Notes: a model not told the origin generated them from the sequence alone. A stretch of DNA of 64,000 nucleotides from Psychromarinibacter halotolerans (GCF_029168315.1 NZ_JARGYD010000003.1:62001-126000), one strand, 5' to 3'; shown: positions 38,564 through 48,371, counted from the stretch's first letter. A program made the numbers and translations.

Positions 38564-39030
38564 TCGGCGGCCCCGCCCGCGTTGTCGCCGCCACCTCCGA
38601 CGAATTTCAGCAGCAGGCTGATCAGGCTGACCGAGCTTTGCGTATCGTAAATCTCGTCCCCGGGTTCGTATTCTTCGAGCATACCGCCCGGCACGATTTC
38701 GAGGAAGTTCCCGCCCAGCAGTCCTTCGGAGCTGATCGCCACGGCGGTGTCCTGCGGCAGGCGGATGCTGTCGTCTACGGTAAAGACGGTTTCGGCGCGG
38801 AATGTGGTCGGATCAAGCTGCAGCCCGGTCACCGTGCCGACCTTTACGCCGGCCATGCGCACGTCGGTGCCGACCGACACGCCTTCGACGGACCGGAACG
38901 AGGCGTTGTATTCCGCCAGCGCACCGCCGCCGCCCGTCACGCCCGAAACCTGCCCCGCGTAGAAGAGGAAGGCCGCGGCAACGGCCAGCACAGCCCCTCC
39001 GACGATGACTTCGGTTGCGCGTTCAGCCAT
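38560..39030 (-). CDS. mlaD: MlaD-type phospholipid transport protein (MCE domain)
   Basis: 156-residue inner-membrane-anchored protein with one N-terminal helix (residues ~7-28) and an MCE domain (YNASFRSVEGVSVGTDVRMAGVKVGTV, split ~40-66). MlaD is the periplasmic subunit of the lipid ABC system that keeps outer-membrane asymmetry. Other mla genes are not adjacent; separate mlaD next to an NDUFA12-like gene is the usual arrangement in Rhodobacterales. Confidence 0.92.
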   Translation of the reverse strand: MAERATEVIVGGAVLAVAAAFLFYAGQVSGVTGGGGALAEYNASFRSVEGVSVGTDVRMAGVKVGTVTGLQLDPTTFRAETVFTVDDSIRLPQDTAVAISSEGLLGGNFLEIVPGGMLEEYEPGDEIYDTQSSVSLISLLLKFVGGGGDNAGGAAE

Positions 39031-39033
39031 CGA

Positions 39034-39417
39034 TCACTCCGGCTGCCACGCCTCGTAGTCGGACCGCTCCACCGGGTCGGGCCTGCGGATCGAACCCGGG
39101 GGGGCGTAGGCCAGCATCGTGCCGGTCAGATTTTCCTGATGCGGCTTTTCCCACGACTTATGCTTAAGCGGCGCCTTGGTCGGCGGCGCGTCATAGGTAT
39201 GGTGCAGCCATCCGTGCCACTCGGCCCCGACGCGGCTTGCCTCGGCTTCGCCATTGTAGATGACCCAGCGGCGTTTGCCGTCCTTGGACTGGTAGAAGAC
39301 GTTGCCTTCCGCGTCCTCGCCAACCCTGGTGCCGTTGCGCCAGGTCCAGAACTGGGTATTCAGCGTCTGGCCGTTCCACCAGGTCGCGGCCCGCAGCAGC
39401 GTGTTCAGAATGCCCAT
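39034..39417 (-). CDS. NDUFA12-like NADH:ubiquinone oxidoreductase accessory subunit
   Basis: 127-residue homologue of the mitochondrial complex I subunit NDUFA12 (B17.2). Motifs RRWVIYNGEAEASRVGAEWHGWLHH (split ~52-76) and YDAPPTKAP are diagnostic. In alphaproteobacteria it is an accessory subunit of complex I. GGAGGT precedes the ATG at 39417; the upstream open frame lacks homology. It sits 3 bases upstream of mlaD. Confidence 0.92.
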   Translation of the reverse strand: MGILNTLLRAATWWNGQTLNTQFWTWRNGTRVGEDAEGNVFYQSKDGKRRWVIYNGEAEASRVGAEWHGWLHHTYDAPPTKAPLKHKSWEKPHQENLTGTMLAYAPPGSIRRPDPVERSDYEAWQPE

Positions 39418-39652
39418 CGGCACCTCCGGAAATTGCTGGCCCCGGTATGACCCATGCGCGCGCGGAGGTCCAGTGACAAGGCCGCGCGGCACGGCGTGGA
39501 CCGGGCCCCTGCTATCAGGAAAAGGTGAACCGGGCCTTGCGCCGGATGCGCCGCCAAAGCTGCCGGGATTGTGCGCGGGGATGACCCGTCGCAGTCCGGC
39601 GGCCCGGGGGACAGCCCGGTTGTGAGCTGCCGCAGACGTGCAAGCGGATGGC
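39418..39652. other. 235-bp gap between NDUFA12-like and RidA genes
   Basis: No gene, RNA or strong palindrome is supported here. Confidence 0.4.
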
Positions 39653-40041
39653 TCAGGCGTCTGGCGGCGCAAGGACCATCAGTTCAATCTCGATCTTCAT
39701 GGAAGGATCGAGCAAACCCGAAACAATCATGGTCGCGACCGGCGGATTGTCGCCGAATCTTTCGCGCAGAAGCGGCCAGCACGGTTCGAAGTCGTCCGGA
39801 TTCGGCAGAATGTACCGGACCCGGACCGCGTCTTCGAATCTTGCGCCGACCTCTGCCAGAGCCGAACCGATCCGGTCCAGCGCGTTGCGGCATTGGGCGA
39901 CGACATCGTCCGGCATGTCCCCGGTTTCAAGGTCCGCGCCGGTGGTGCCCGCAACATGCACAAAGCCGCCCGCGAGGACGGCTCTGCAGTATCCGATTCG
40001 TGCCTCGTAAGGCGTGCCGGAAAAGACGCGCTTCACGGGGC

Positions 40042-40045
<4 letters not shown>
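39653..40045 (-). CDS. RidA-family protein (atypical)
   Basis: 130-residue RidA/YjgF fold protein. The family pattern YCRAVLAGGFVHVAGTTG and VVAQCRNALDRIGSALAEVG is clear. The catalytic Arg of canonical RidA (in the R-V-ETTC-type loop) appears as VRVRYILPNPDDFEP, so an imine deaminase role is uncertain. The start overlaps the clpX stop by 4 bases, which suggests coupling to ClpX production. Confidence 0.85.
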
Positions 40046-41307
<1,262 letters not shown>

Positions 41308-41335
41308 TATCTCAAACCTCTGAGCCCGATAGCCC

Positions 41336-41407
41336 CGCGGCCGGTTGGCCGCGCCGAACCTCAATGTACCTGCTTGCCCTAAAGCCTAGGACAGACCCCA
41401 AAGGGGT
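41336..41407. promoter_or_regulatory. Hairpins in the clpP-clpX intergenic region
   Basis: Two inverted repeats occur: CGCGGCC-GGTT-GGCCGCG (41336-41353) and ACCCC-AAA-GGGGT (41395-41407). Neither is followed by a T-run, so partial termination or mRNA stabilisation between clpP and clpX is more likely than full termination. Confidence 0.5.
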
Positions 41408-41448
41408 ACAACGCAAAACTTGTCACGCGCAGGTCACGAATTCCGTGC

Positions 41449-42087
41449 TCATTTTTCTCCTTCGGGCTGGACGCGGCTTTCGACGATCTCGTCGAGATGG
41501 CCCCATTCCAGTGCTTCCTGCGGCGACATGAAGTTGTCGCGTTCCAGCGCCGCCTCGACCGCCTCGACCGGTTGGCCGGAGTGCTTCGAGTAGATTTCGT
41601 TCAGGCGCTGCTTCAGTTTCTGCGTCTCGTTGGCGTGGATCATGATGTCCGTCGCCTGACCCTGGTACCCGCCGGACGGCTGGTGAACCATGATCCGCGC
41701 GTTGGGCAGCGCGAACCGCATCCCGGCGGCGCCGGAACAGGCCAGCAGCGAACCCATCGAGGCTGCCTGCCCCACAATCAGCGTCGACACCGGCGGGCGG
41801 ACGTACTGCATCGTGTCGTAGATCGACAGGCCCGAGGTGACGACGCCGCCCGGGCTGTTGATGTACATCGAGATTTCCTTTTTCGGGTTCTCGGATTCCA
41901 GGAACAGCAGCTGCGCCACGATCAGCGACGCCATGCCGTCATGGACCGGCCCGTTAAGGAAGATGATCCGCTCCTTCAGGAGGCGCGAGAAGATGTCATA
42001 CGCACGCTCGCCACGGCTGGTCTGTTCGACCACCATCGGGACGAGGTTGCTGGTAAAATCGTTGAACTGGTCGATCGGGTCTCTCAT
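41449..42087 (-). CDS. clpP: ClpP, proteolytic subunit of ClpXP
   Basis: 212-residue serine protease that forms the ClpXP/ClpAP chamber. The catalytic Ser in GQAASMGSLLACSG (~110), His in RIMVHQPSGG (~135) and Asp in ALERDNFMSPQEA (~184) are present. The start MRDPIDQFNDFTSNLVPM has no leader peptide of the type seen in some ClpP. clpX follows 141 bases downstream. Confidence 0.97.
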   Translation of the reverse strand: MRDPIDQFNDFTSNLVPMVVEQTSRGERAYDIFSRLLKERIIFLNGPVHDGMASLIVAQLLFLESENPKKEISMYINSPGGVVTSGLSIYDTMQYVRPPVSTLIVGQAASMGSLLACSGAAGMRFALPNARIMVHQPSGGYQGQATDIMIHANETQKLKQRLNEIYSKHSGQPVEAVEAALERDNFMSPQEALEWGHLDEIVESRVQPEGEK

Positions 42088-42191
42088 CGTGCCTGCCTTT
42101 TCCCTGCACCGGTCTACCCGGTGATGCGTCAACAGAGTCTTATTCACGCCTGCGGAGGCCTGCAAGGGCACCCCGGGCGGGTTGGTAACCG

Positions 42192-42219
42192 AATCTAGGC
42201 TAACATGCGCTTGACACAA
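42192..42219 (-). promoter_or_regulatory. Possible clpP promoter
   Basis: On the minus strand TTGTGT (42214-42219) and TAGATT (42192-42197) are 16 bases apart, about 105 bases before the clpP start. It overlaps the divergent arsR promoter, so the two would compete. Weak matches; low confidence. Confidence 0.3.
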
Positions 42220-42244
42220 GTGTAAGTCTGCACTTACGGTAAGT
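42211..42244 (+). promoter_or_regulatory. ArsR-type operator over a promoter
   Basis: TTGACA (42211-42216), then a perfect inverted repeat GTAAGT-CTGC-ACTTAC (42222-42237) and an extra GTAAGT half-site (42239-42244) just before the ATG at 42246. The inverted repeat covers the spacer and the expected -10 position, as for ArsR-type autorepression. Confidence 0.7.
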
Positions 42245-42245
42245 C

Positions 42246-42626
42246 ATGCCTTACGAAGTCGCCCTTTCCGCACTGGCCGATCCGACCCGGCGCCACCTTG
42301 TCGAGCGGCTGCGCGACGGCCCGCTTGCGGTCAGCGCCCTGGCCCGTGACCTTCCGATCAGCCGGCCCGCCGTGTCGCAGCACCTGAAGGTTCTGTCCGA
42401 TGCCGGGTTGCTGCTGGTGGAACCGGCGGGCACGCGCCGCCTGTACCGGCTGGCGCCCGAAGGGCTGAACGACCTGCGCGCGTGGCTCGACCGGCTGTGG
42501 GGTGACGCGCTGGACAGCTTCGCCGCCCGCGCCAAAGAGATCGCCCGCGACCTTGCCGACGACGCTGACCTCGACGTTGGCCCCAGCGTTGGCCCCGACA
42601 CCGTTCGAAAGGAGCCCCCCAGATGA
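42246..42626 (+). CDS. ArsR-family regulator
   Basis: 126-residue winged-helix regulator with the ArsR core LSALADPTRRHLVERLRDGP (~6-25) and recognition helix DLPISRPAVSQHLKVLSDAGLL. No metal-binding Cys pair is present, so it is of the non-metal (SRPBCC-linked) type. It overlaps the downstream SRPBCC gene by 4 bases (ATGA), the usual pairing in which the regulator acts with an AHSA1-like protein. No ribosome site precedes the ATG, which lies directly after the operator, so the transcript may be leaderless. Confidence 0.9.
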   Translation: MPYEVALSALADPTRRHLVERLRDGPLAVSALARDLPISRPAVSQHLKVLSDAGLLLVEPAGTRRLYRLAPEGLNDLRAWLDRLWGDALDSFAARAKEIARDLADDADLDVGPSVGPDTVRKEPPR

Positions 42627-43117
42627 CCGCCTCTGCCAAGACAGCCCCGACCCCGCTTGCCCCCATCGTCAAGACGGTCACCGTCCCGCTGGACCCGAAG
42701 CGCGCGTTCCGGCTGTTCACCGAAGAAATGTCCGACTGGTGGCCGCTGGACAGCCACTCGCTGTCGGCACAGGACGGCACACCGGCCCGCAGCGTGACGG
42801 TGACGCCCACCAAGGGCGGTCCGGTCTTCGAGACAAAGCCGGATGGCACCACCGCGCCGTGGGGCCGCGTCACCGAATGGAGCCCGGGCAAACGGTTCGC
42901 CATGTCATGGCACGTCGGCCAGCCCGAGCAGAACGCAAGCCACGTCAGCGTCAGCTTCGACGTGGTCGCCGACGGCACGAAGGTGACCCTTGTGCACGAC
43001 AACTGGGACGCCCACGGGGAAACAGCCGCAGAACGCCACGCCGGGTATGTCACGGGCTGGCAAATGGTGCTTGCCGCCCGGTACGGCGCGGCGGCCGGGA
43101 TGCTTGTGACGGTCTGA
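42623..43117 (+). CDS. SRPBCC/AHSA1-like protein
   Basis: 164-residue START-like fold protein: VTVPLDPKRAFRLFTEEMSDWWPL (split ~16-40) and the C-terminal GYVTGWQMVLAARYGAAAG helix are typical of AHSA1-domain proteins. Function unknown in these ArsR-coupled pairs; ligand binding or stress response is the usual guess. Translationally coupled to the ArsR gene. Confidence 0.88.
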   Translation: MTASAKTAPTPLAPIVKTVTVPLDPKRAFRLFTEEMSDWWPLDSHSLSAQDGTPARSVTVTPTKGGPVFETKPDGTTAPWGRVTEWSPGKRFAMSWHVGQPEQNASHVSVSFDVVADGTKVTLVHDNWDAHGETAAERHAGYVTGWQMVLAARYGAAAGMLVTV

Positions 43118-43130
43118 CCGGTATCGGGGC

Positions 43131-43167
43131 GCCCCCTGCCCCCAAGCCCCCTGCCCCAAGCCCCCTG
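43131..43167. repeat. Short GCCCCCTG tandem repeat
   Basis: Three copies of GCCCCCTG at 43131, 43146 and 43160, spaced 15 and 14 bases, in the gap between the SRPBCC and deoC genes. Confidence 0.7.
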
Positions 43168-43287
43168 TCGTTCCGACTTGTCCCGTGACGTCCCGTTCTG
43201 GCAGGCCACGGGCCTGTCCACATCTTGTCATCGACACCGCCGCATGCGACTTTCGCTGCCGACAACAGCGCGAACGGAGGAGCCGCG

Positions 43288-44295
43288 GTGAAACAGTCCA
43301 CCATCCGCGAAGTCGGCCGTGACGACACGGACGCGCACCTGCCGCAGGTCCACGAAGCCCGCAACCCGGGCATGGCGCTGGACCTCGACTGGGTGATGTC
43401 GGCCCGTGCCAACACTTCCGCCATCGAGCGCCGCGCCGCGACCCTCCCGGGACGCCGCTCGGTCAAGAAGGACTATCAGGCGGCGTGGCTGCTGAAAGCC
43501 ATCACGCTTATCGACCTGACCACGCTGGCCGGCGACGACACGGCAGGCCGCGTCCGGCGCCTGTGCGCCAAGGCCCGTCAGCCCGTGCGTCAGGACCTGC
43601 TGGACGCGATGGGCATGGGGCCGATCCACACCGGCGCCGTCTGCGTGTATCACGACATGGTGCCCACCGCCGTGGCGGCTTTGGACGGCACCGGCATCCC
43701 GGTCGCCGCCGTGTCCACCGGCTTTCCGGCGGGCCTGTCGCCCCTGCCGCTGCGCCTTGCCGAGATCGGCGAAAGCGTGAAGGCGGGCGCCCGCGAGATC
43801 GACATCGTGATTTCGCGCCGCCATGTCCTGACCGGCAACTGGCAGGCGCTGTACGACGAGATGAAGGCGATGCGCGAAGCCTGCGGCGACGCCCACGTGA
43901 AGGCGATCCTTGCCACCGGCGAACTGGGGTCGCTGCGCAACGTGGCCCGCGCCTCGCTGGTCTGCATGATGGCGGGGGCGGATTTCATCAAGACCTCGAC
44001 CGGCAAGGAAAGCGTCAACGCCACCCTGCCGGTGTCGCTGGTGATGATCCGCGCGCTGCGGGATTACTTCGACGAGACCGGTTATCGCATCGGCTACAAG
44101 CCCGCGGGCGGGATCTCCAAAGCGAAGGACGCGCTGACCTATCTGGCGCTGATCAAGGACGAATTGGGCAACCGCTGGCTTCAGCCCGACCTGTTCCGCT
44201 TCGGCGCCTCGTCGCTGCTGGGCGACATCGAACGGCAGCTGGAACACCACGTCACCGGCCGCTACTCGGCCAGCTATCGCCACGCGATGGCATGA
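43288..44295 (+). CDS. deoC: Deoxyribose-phosphate aldolase
   Basis: 335-residue class I aldolase that splits 2-deoxyribose 5-phosphate into glyceraldehyde 3-phosphate and acetaldehyde. The Schiff-base Lys is in DFIKTSTGKES (~233) and the second catalytic Lys in HVKAILATGEL (~205). It is of the longer alphaproteobacterial type. GTG 43288 is chosen over the upstream TTG because GGAGGAG precedes it. The next gene is an ALDH16-type aldehyde dehydrogenase, which suggests that the acetaldehyde is oxidised directly. Confidence 0.93.
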   Translation: MKQSTIREVGRDDTDAHLPQVHEARNPGMALDLDWVMSARANTSAIERRAATLPGRRSVKKDYQAAWLLKAITLIDLTTLAGDDTAGRVRRLCAKARQPVRQDLLDAMGMGPIHTGAVCVYHDMVPTAVAALDGTGIPVAAVSTGFPAGLSPLPLRLAEIGESVKAGAREIDIVISRRHVLTGNWQALYDEMKAMREACGDAHVKAILATGELGSLRNVARASLVCMMAGADFIKTSTGKESVNATLPVSLVMIRALRDYFDETGYRIGYKPAGGISKAKDALTYLALIKDELGNRWLQPDLFRFGASSLLGDIERQLEHHVTGRYSASYRHAMA

Positions 44296-44323
44296 TGGGC
44301 CCGGTGCCCGAAAACCTGAACAA

Positions 44324-44403
44324 GGGCGGCGCCCGACCCGGGGTGGGCGCGAAAGCGCCCGCCCATGAGGCGGGTCGGGCGCTGCCCGGCGGTGCCCGCC
44401 GGG
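44324..44403. promoter_or_regulatory. Elaborate hairpin element between deoC and ALDH16 gene
   Basis: Two nested stems: an outer 17-bp helix (44324-44340 with 44371-44387; one G-U pair) and an inner 10-bp helix (44341-44350 with 44355-44364; one U-G pair) closed by a GAAA tetraloop (44351-44354), with a 6-base bulge 44365-44370. A further 8-bp hairpin (44385-44392 with 44396-44403) shares three bases with the outer stem and could compete. Position just before the ALDH16 ribosome site suggests an RNA-level control or stabilising element. Confidence 0.7.
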
Positions 44404-44436
44404 CGGACCGGACCTCAGAGGCGAGGGATTGAACTG

Positions 44437-46782
44437 ATGAACGTACCCGAGATCTTCGACAGCATGGACTACGGCCCCGCCCCCGAAAGCGCCGCCGAGG
44501 CGCTGGCGTGGCTGGTCGACGGCGGTGACCGGTTCGGCCATTTCATCGACGGCGCGATGACCGACGCGGGCGACGGTTTCCCGTCGAAGAACCCCGCGAC
44601 CGGAGAGGTGCTTGCCACGATCACCCAAGCCACGCAGGGCGACGTCGATGCCGCCGTCGCGGCCGCCCGGAAGGCACAGCCCAAATGGGCAAAGCTGCCG
44701 GGGCACGCACGGGCAAAATACCTATATGCCCTAGCCCGTCTGGTGCAGAAACACTCCCGCCTTCTGGCGGTGCTGGAGACGCTCGACAACGGCAAGCCGA
44801 TCCGTGAAAGCCGCGACATCGACGTGCCGCTCGTCGCGCGCCATTTCTACTATCACGCGGGCATGGCCCAGCTGATGGAGGCCGAGCTGCCCGACCGCGA
44901 GGCGCTTGGCGTCTGCGGCCAGATCATCCCGTGGAACTTCCCGCTGCTGATGCTGGCATGGAAAGTCGCGCCCGCCATCGCGATGGGCAACACGGTGGTG
45001 CTGAAACCGGCGGAATACACCTCGCTGACCGCGCTGCTGTTCGCCGACCTGTGCCGCGAGGCGGGGCTGCCCAAGGGCGTGGTCAACATCGTCACCGGCG
45101 ACGGCGCGGTGGGCGAGATGATCGTCGGCCACGACGACATCGACAAGATCGCCTTCACCGGCTCGACCGAGGTGGGCCGCGCCATCCGCAAGGCAACCGC
45201 CGGGTCGGGCAAGGCGCTGACGCTCGAACTGGGCGGCAAGTCGCCCTACATCGTGTTCGACGACGCGGACATGGACAGCGCCATCGAAGGGCTGGTGGAC
45301 GCCATCTGGTTCAACGGCGGACAGGTCTGCTGCGCGGGTTCGCGCCTGCTGGTGCAGGAAGGCATCGCCGACCGCTTCCACGACAAGCTGAAACGCCGGA
45401 TGGACGGGCTGCGGCTGGGCGACCCGCTGGACAAATGCATCGACGTCGGCGCGATCGTCGACCCGGCGCAGCTGGACCGGATCACCGCGATGGTGAAGAC
45501 CACGGCGGGCGACGTCCACCACGCCGCCTGCGCAATGCCTGCGGGCGGGTGCTTCTATCCGCCGACGCTGATCTCGGGGCTCGAGGCAGCCGACCCGCTG
45601 ATGCAGGAAGAGATCTTCGGCCCGGTTCTGGTGTCGACCACCTTCCGCACCCCGGCCGAGGCGGTGCAACTGGCGAACAACACCCGCTACGGGCTGGCCG
45701 CGTCGGTCTGGTCCGAAAACGTGAACCTCGCGCTGGACGTGGCGCCCAAGCTGGTGGCCGGCGTGGTCTGGGTGAACGGCACCAACATGTTCGACGCGGC
45801 GGCGGGATTCGGCGGCGTGCGTGAAAGCGGCTTCGGGCGCGAGGGCGGCTGGGAAGGCCTTGCCGCCTACACCCGCCCGGCGACCGAAACCAAGGCGCTG
45901 AAACCGGTCACTGCGGTCGCCGCACCGAAAGACGCGAGCGTGGACGGGCTGGACCGCACCGCCAAACTGTACATCGGCGGCAAACAGGCGCGGCCCGACG
46001 GCGGCTATTCCCGCCCGGTCTGGTCGCCCAAGGGCAAACTGCTGGGTCACGCCCCCATCGGCAACCGCAAGGACCTGCGCAACGCGGTCGAGGCCGCGCG
46101 GGGCGCGGCGGGCTGGTCGAAATCCACCGGCCACCTGCGCGCGCAAATCCTGTACTACCTTGCCGAGAACCTTTCGGCCCGCGCCGACGAATTCGCCGGG
46201 CGGCTGCACGACATGACCGGCGCAGGGGCAAAGGCGGCGGACGCCGAGGTCGCGGCCTCGGTCTCGCGCCTGTTCTCCAGCGCCGCGTGGGCGGACAAGT
46301 ACGACGGCGCCGCAAAAGGCGTGCCGCTGCGCGGCCTCGCCGTCGCCGTGAATGAACCGGTGGGGGTGATCGGCGCCTTCTGCGCCGACGACGCGCCGCT
46401 TCTGGGACTGGTGTCCGTGCTTGGGGCGGCGCTTGCGATGGGCAACCGACTGGTCGCCGTGGCATCCGAACCCTACCCGCTGGCCGCCACCGACTTCTAC
46501 CAACTGCTCGAAACCTCCGACGTCCCCGCCGGCGTGGCCAACATCGTCACCGGCAGCCACCAGGAACTGGCCCCGCAACTGGCCGGCCATATGGACGTGG
46601 ACGCGGTCTGGAGCTTCTCGTCCTCGGACATCTCCGGCGTGATCGAGCGCGAGGCGGCGGGCAACCTGAAACGCACGTGGGTCAACAACGGCCGCAACAC
46701 GGACTGGAGCGCCGCCGAGGGCCGCACATGGCTGGCCGCGGCAACCGAGGTCAAGACGGTCTGGGTCCCCTACGGCGAATAG
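44437..46782 (+). CDS. Two-domain aldehyde dehydrogenase, ALDH16 type
   Basis: 781-residue protein with two aldehyde dehydrogenase domains. The first (~30-490) has catalytic Cys in FNGGQVCCAGSRLL (~297) and Glu in LELGGKSPYIVFDDAD (~263). The second (~505-780) resembles ALDH (LYIGGKQARPDGGYSRPVWSP, RAAGWSK) but no active-site Cys motif is seen, as in the ALDH16 class where it serves structure. Bacterial ALDH16 is known from a close relative genus (Loktanella). It is next to deoC, 141 bases after it, so acetaldehyde or a related aldehyde is the likely substrate. Confidence 0.9.
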   Translation: MNVPEIFDSMDYGPAPESAAEALAWLVDGGDRFGHFIDGAMTDAGDGFPSKNPATGEVLATITQATQGDVDAAVAAARKAQPKWAKLPGHARAKYLYALARLVQKHSRLLAVLETLDNGKPIRESRDIDVPLVARHFYYHAGMAQLMEAELPDREALGVCGQIIPWNFPLLMLAWKVAPAIAMGNTVVLKPAEYTSLTALLFADLCREAGLPKGVVNIVTGDGAVGEMIVGHDDIDKIAFTGSTEVGRAIRKATAGSGKALTLELGGKSPYIVFDDADMDSAIEGLVDAIWFNGGQVCCAGSRLLVQEGIADRFHDKLKRRMDGLRLGDPLDKCIDVGAIVDPAQLDRITAMVKTTAGDVHHAACAMPAGGCFYPPTLISGLEAADPLMQEEIFGPVLVSTTFRTPAEAVQLANNTRYGLAASVWSENVNLALDVAPKLVAGVVWVNGTNMFDAAAGFGGVRESGFGREGGWEGLAAYTRPATETKALKPVTAVAAPKDASVDGLDRTAKLYIGGKQARPDGGYSRPVWSPKGKLLGHAPIGNRKDLRNAVEAARGAAGWSKSTGHLRAQILYYLAENLSARADEFAGRLHDMTGAGAKAADAEVAASVSRLFSSAAWADKYDGAAKGVPLRGLAVAVNEPVGVIGAFCADDAPLLGLVSVLGAALAMGNRLVAVASEPYPLAATDFYQLLETSDVPAGVANIVTGSHQELAPQLAGHMDVDAVWSFSSSDISGVIEREAAGNLKRTWVNNGRNTDWSAAEGRTWLAAATEVKTVWVPYGE

Positions 46783-46797
46783 CCCCGGCATGTGACA

Positions 46798-46812
46798 GGG
46801 GGCTCTGCCCCC
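46798..46812. repeat. GGGGGC-TCT-GCCCCC hairpin
   Basis: 6-bp stem with a TCT loop, 16 bases after the ALDH16 stop. Same hairpin, in opposite orientation, occurs twice at 62513 and 62561. Part of the composite repeat that includes the inverted pair next to it. Confidence 0.7.
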
Positions 46813-46830
46813 CGCGCGCTTTGCGCGCTC

Positions 46831-46901
46831 CCCCCGAGGTATTGGACAAGAGAAGAAGCACAGGCACGGCGCCCTTTCTTCTCTTTAAAAATACCTCGGG
46901 G
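46831..46901. terminator. Inverted pair of the dispersed repeat (copies B and C)
   Basis: The repeat word CCCCCGAGGTATT...AGAGAAGAA (46831-46857) is followed after 18 bases by an inverted copy (46876-46901). Together they can form a long imperfect stem between the converging ALDH16 and DUF167 genes, a likely bidirectional terminator. Confidence 0.75.
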
Positions 46902-46937
46902 AGCGCGAGGGGCTGGCCCCTCGCTTCGGCCCCGGCG

Positions 46938-47186
46938 TCACGTGATGCGGAAGACCTTGTCGCGCGATGTCTGGCCCCGCACGAGGTCCAGCCGCGATTT
47001 CGGGACGCCCAGCGCCTTTGCCAGCAGTTTCTGCACCGCCGCGTTGGCTTTGCCGCCTTCGGGCACCGTGGTCACGTAGACGCGGATCTGATCGGCGTCC
47101 TGCACGACGGCGTTGCGCGAGGCCTTCGGTGTCACGCGGACGGCGATCTCGGCGCCGGGGTCTGCAAGGTGCGACAGGTCGGTCAT
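46938..47186 (-). CDS. DUF167 (YggU-type) small protein
   Basis: 82-residue protein of the DUF167 family: AVRVTPKASRNAVVQDADQIRVYVTTVPEGGKANAAVQKLLAKALGVPKS is typical (shown here in pieces: TPKASRN, VPEGGKANAAV, LGVPKSR). Function unknown. GGAGGT precedes the ATG at 47186. The family is often near yggT/proC, but not here. Confidence 0.88.
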   Translation of the reverse strand: MTDLSHLADPGAEIAVRVTPKASRNAVVQDADQIRVYVTTVPEGGKANAAVQKLLAKALGVPKSRLDLVRGQTSRDKVFRIT

Positions 47187-47258
47187 CGGGTTGGAACCTC
47201 CACCCCGCCGTTCTAGTGTCCCGCCGACGGAACCGACAGTACCGACTTGGGGGACGCG

Positions 47259-48371
47259 ATGCGCCGCACGGGATTTTTCTGGGATGAAAGCTGTTTCTGG
47301 CATTCGGGCGGGAATTACGCCCTGACCTTCCCGGTGGGCGGGCTGGTGCAGCCGCTGGCGGCGGGCGGTCTGCCCGAAAGCCCCGAGACCAAGCGCCGCC
47401 TGAAAAACCTGCTGGATGTCACCGGCCTGATCCGCGACCTGCACCCGCAGTCCGCCGCGCCTGCCACGCGCGCCGATCTTGAACGGGTGCACCCCGCCGA
47501 TTTCCTCGACCGGTTCAAGGACACCTCCGACGCGGGCGGCGGCGAGCTTGGCCTGCGCACGCCGTTCGGCAAGGGCGGCTACGAGATCGCGGCGCAATCC
47601 GCAGGTCTCGCCGTCGGCGCGTTGCAGGCGGTGCTGAAGGGAGAGCTGGACAACGCCTATGCCCTGTCGCGGCCGCCCGGGCATCACTGTCTGCCCGACT
47701 GGCCGAACGGGTTCTGCCTGCTGGCCAACATCGGTATCGCCATCGAGGCCGCGCGCGCCGCAGGTCTGGCCAAGAAAGTCGCCGTGGTCGACTGGGACGT
47801 GCACCACGGCAACGGGACCGAGGCGATTTTCCTGTCCGATCCCAACGTGCTGACGATCTCGATCCATCAGGAACACAATTACCCGCTGGATACCGGCGAC
47901 ATCGAAGACATCGGCGAGGGCGAAGGCAAGGGCGCGAACATGAACATCCCGCTGCCGCCCGGCGCGGGGCATCACACCTATCTCGAAGCGATGGAGCGGC
48001 TGATCCTTCCGAAGCTCGACGCGTTCGAGCCCGAGGTGATCATCGTGGCCTGCGGGTTCGACGCTTCGGCCTTCGACCCGCTGGCGCGGATGATGTGCAC
48101 CTCGGACACCTTCCGCCAGATGACGCGCCTGCTGATGTCCGCCGCCGACCGGATGTGCGATGGCCGGGTTCTGATGGTGCACGAGGGCGGCTATTCCGAA
48201 GCGCATGTGCCGTTCTGCGGGCACGCCGTTCTGCAAGAGATGTCGGGCAGCGCCATCGATGCGCCCGACCCCTTGGCGAATGCGCTGGAGATCCGGCAGC
48301 CGAACGCGCGGATGCGGGCGCATTATTCGGATTACCTTACCGAACTTGTCGGCTACTTTGGCCTGACTTGA
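47259..48371 (+). CDS. Histone-deacetylase-family protein (class II, acetylpolyamine-type)
   Basis: 370-residue Zn-dependent deacetylase of the HDAC/AcuC/AphA superfamily. Seen: RPPGHHCLPDWPNGFCLLAN (~140-159), metal/catalytic DWDVHHGNGTEAIF (~178-191), and the second metal Asp region CGFDASAFDPLARM. In bacteria these act on acetylated polyamines, acetoin-linked or protein substrates; which one applies is not shown. ATG 47259 is used, with GGGGGA upstream. Confidence 0.9.
   Translation: MRRTGFFWDESCFWHSGGNYALTFPVGGLVQPLAAGGLPESPETKRRLKNLLDVTGLIRDLHPQSAAPATRADLERVHPADFLDRFKDTSDAGGGELGLRTPFGKGGYEIAAQSAGLAVGALQAVLKGELDNAYALSRPPGHHCLPDWPNGFCLLANIGIAIEAARAAGLAKKVAVVDWDVHHGNGTEAIFLSDPNVLTISIHQEHNYPLDTGDIEDIGEGEGKGANMNIPLPPGAGHHTYLEAMERLILPKLDAFEPEVIIVACGFDASAFDPLARMMCTSDTFRQMTRLLMSAADRMCDGRVLMVHEGGYSEAHVPFCGHAVLQEMSGSAIDAPDPLANALEIRQPNARMRAHYSDYLTELVGYFGLT

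Noticed and set aside
44731..46791. A 686-codon open frame opposite the ALDH16 gene.
   Set aside because: The ALDH16 protein is clearly conserved on the plus strand; the antisense product is low-complexity.
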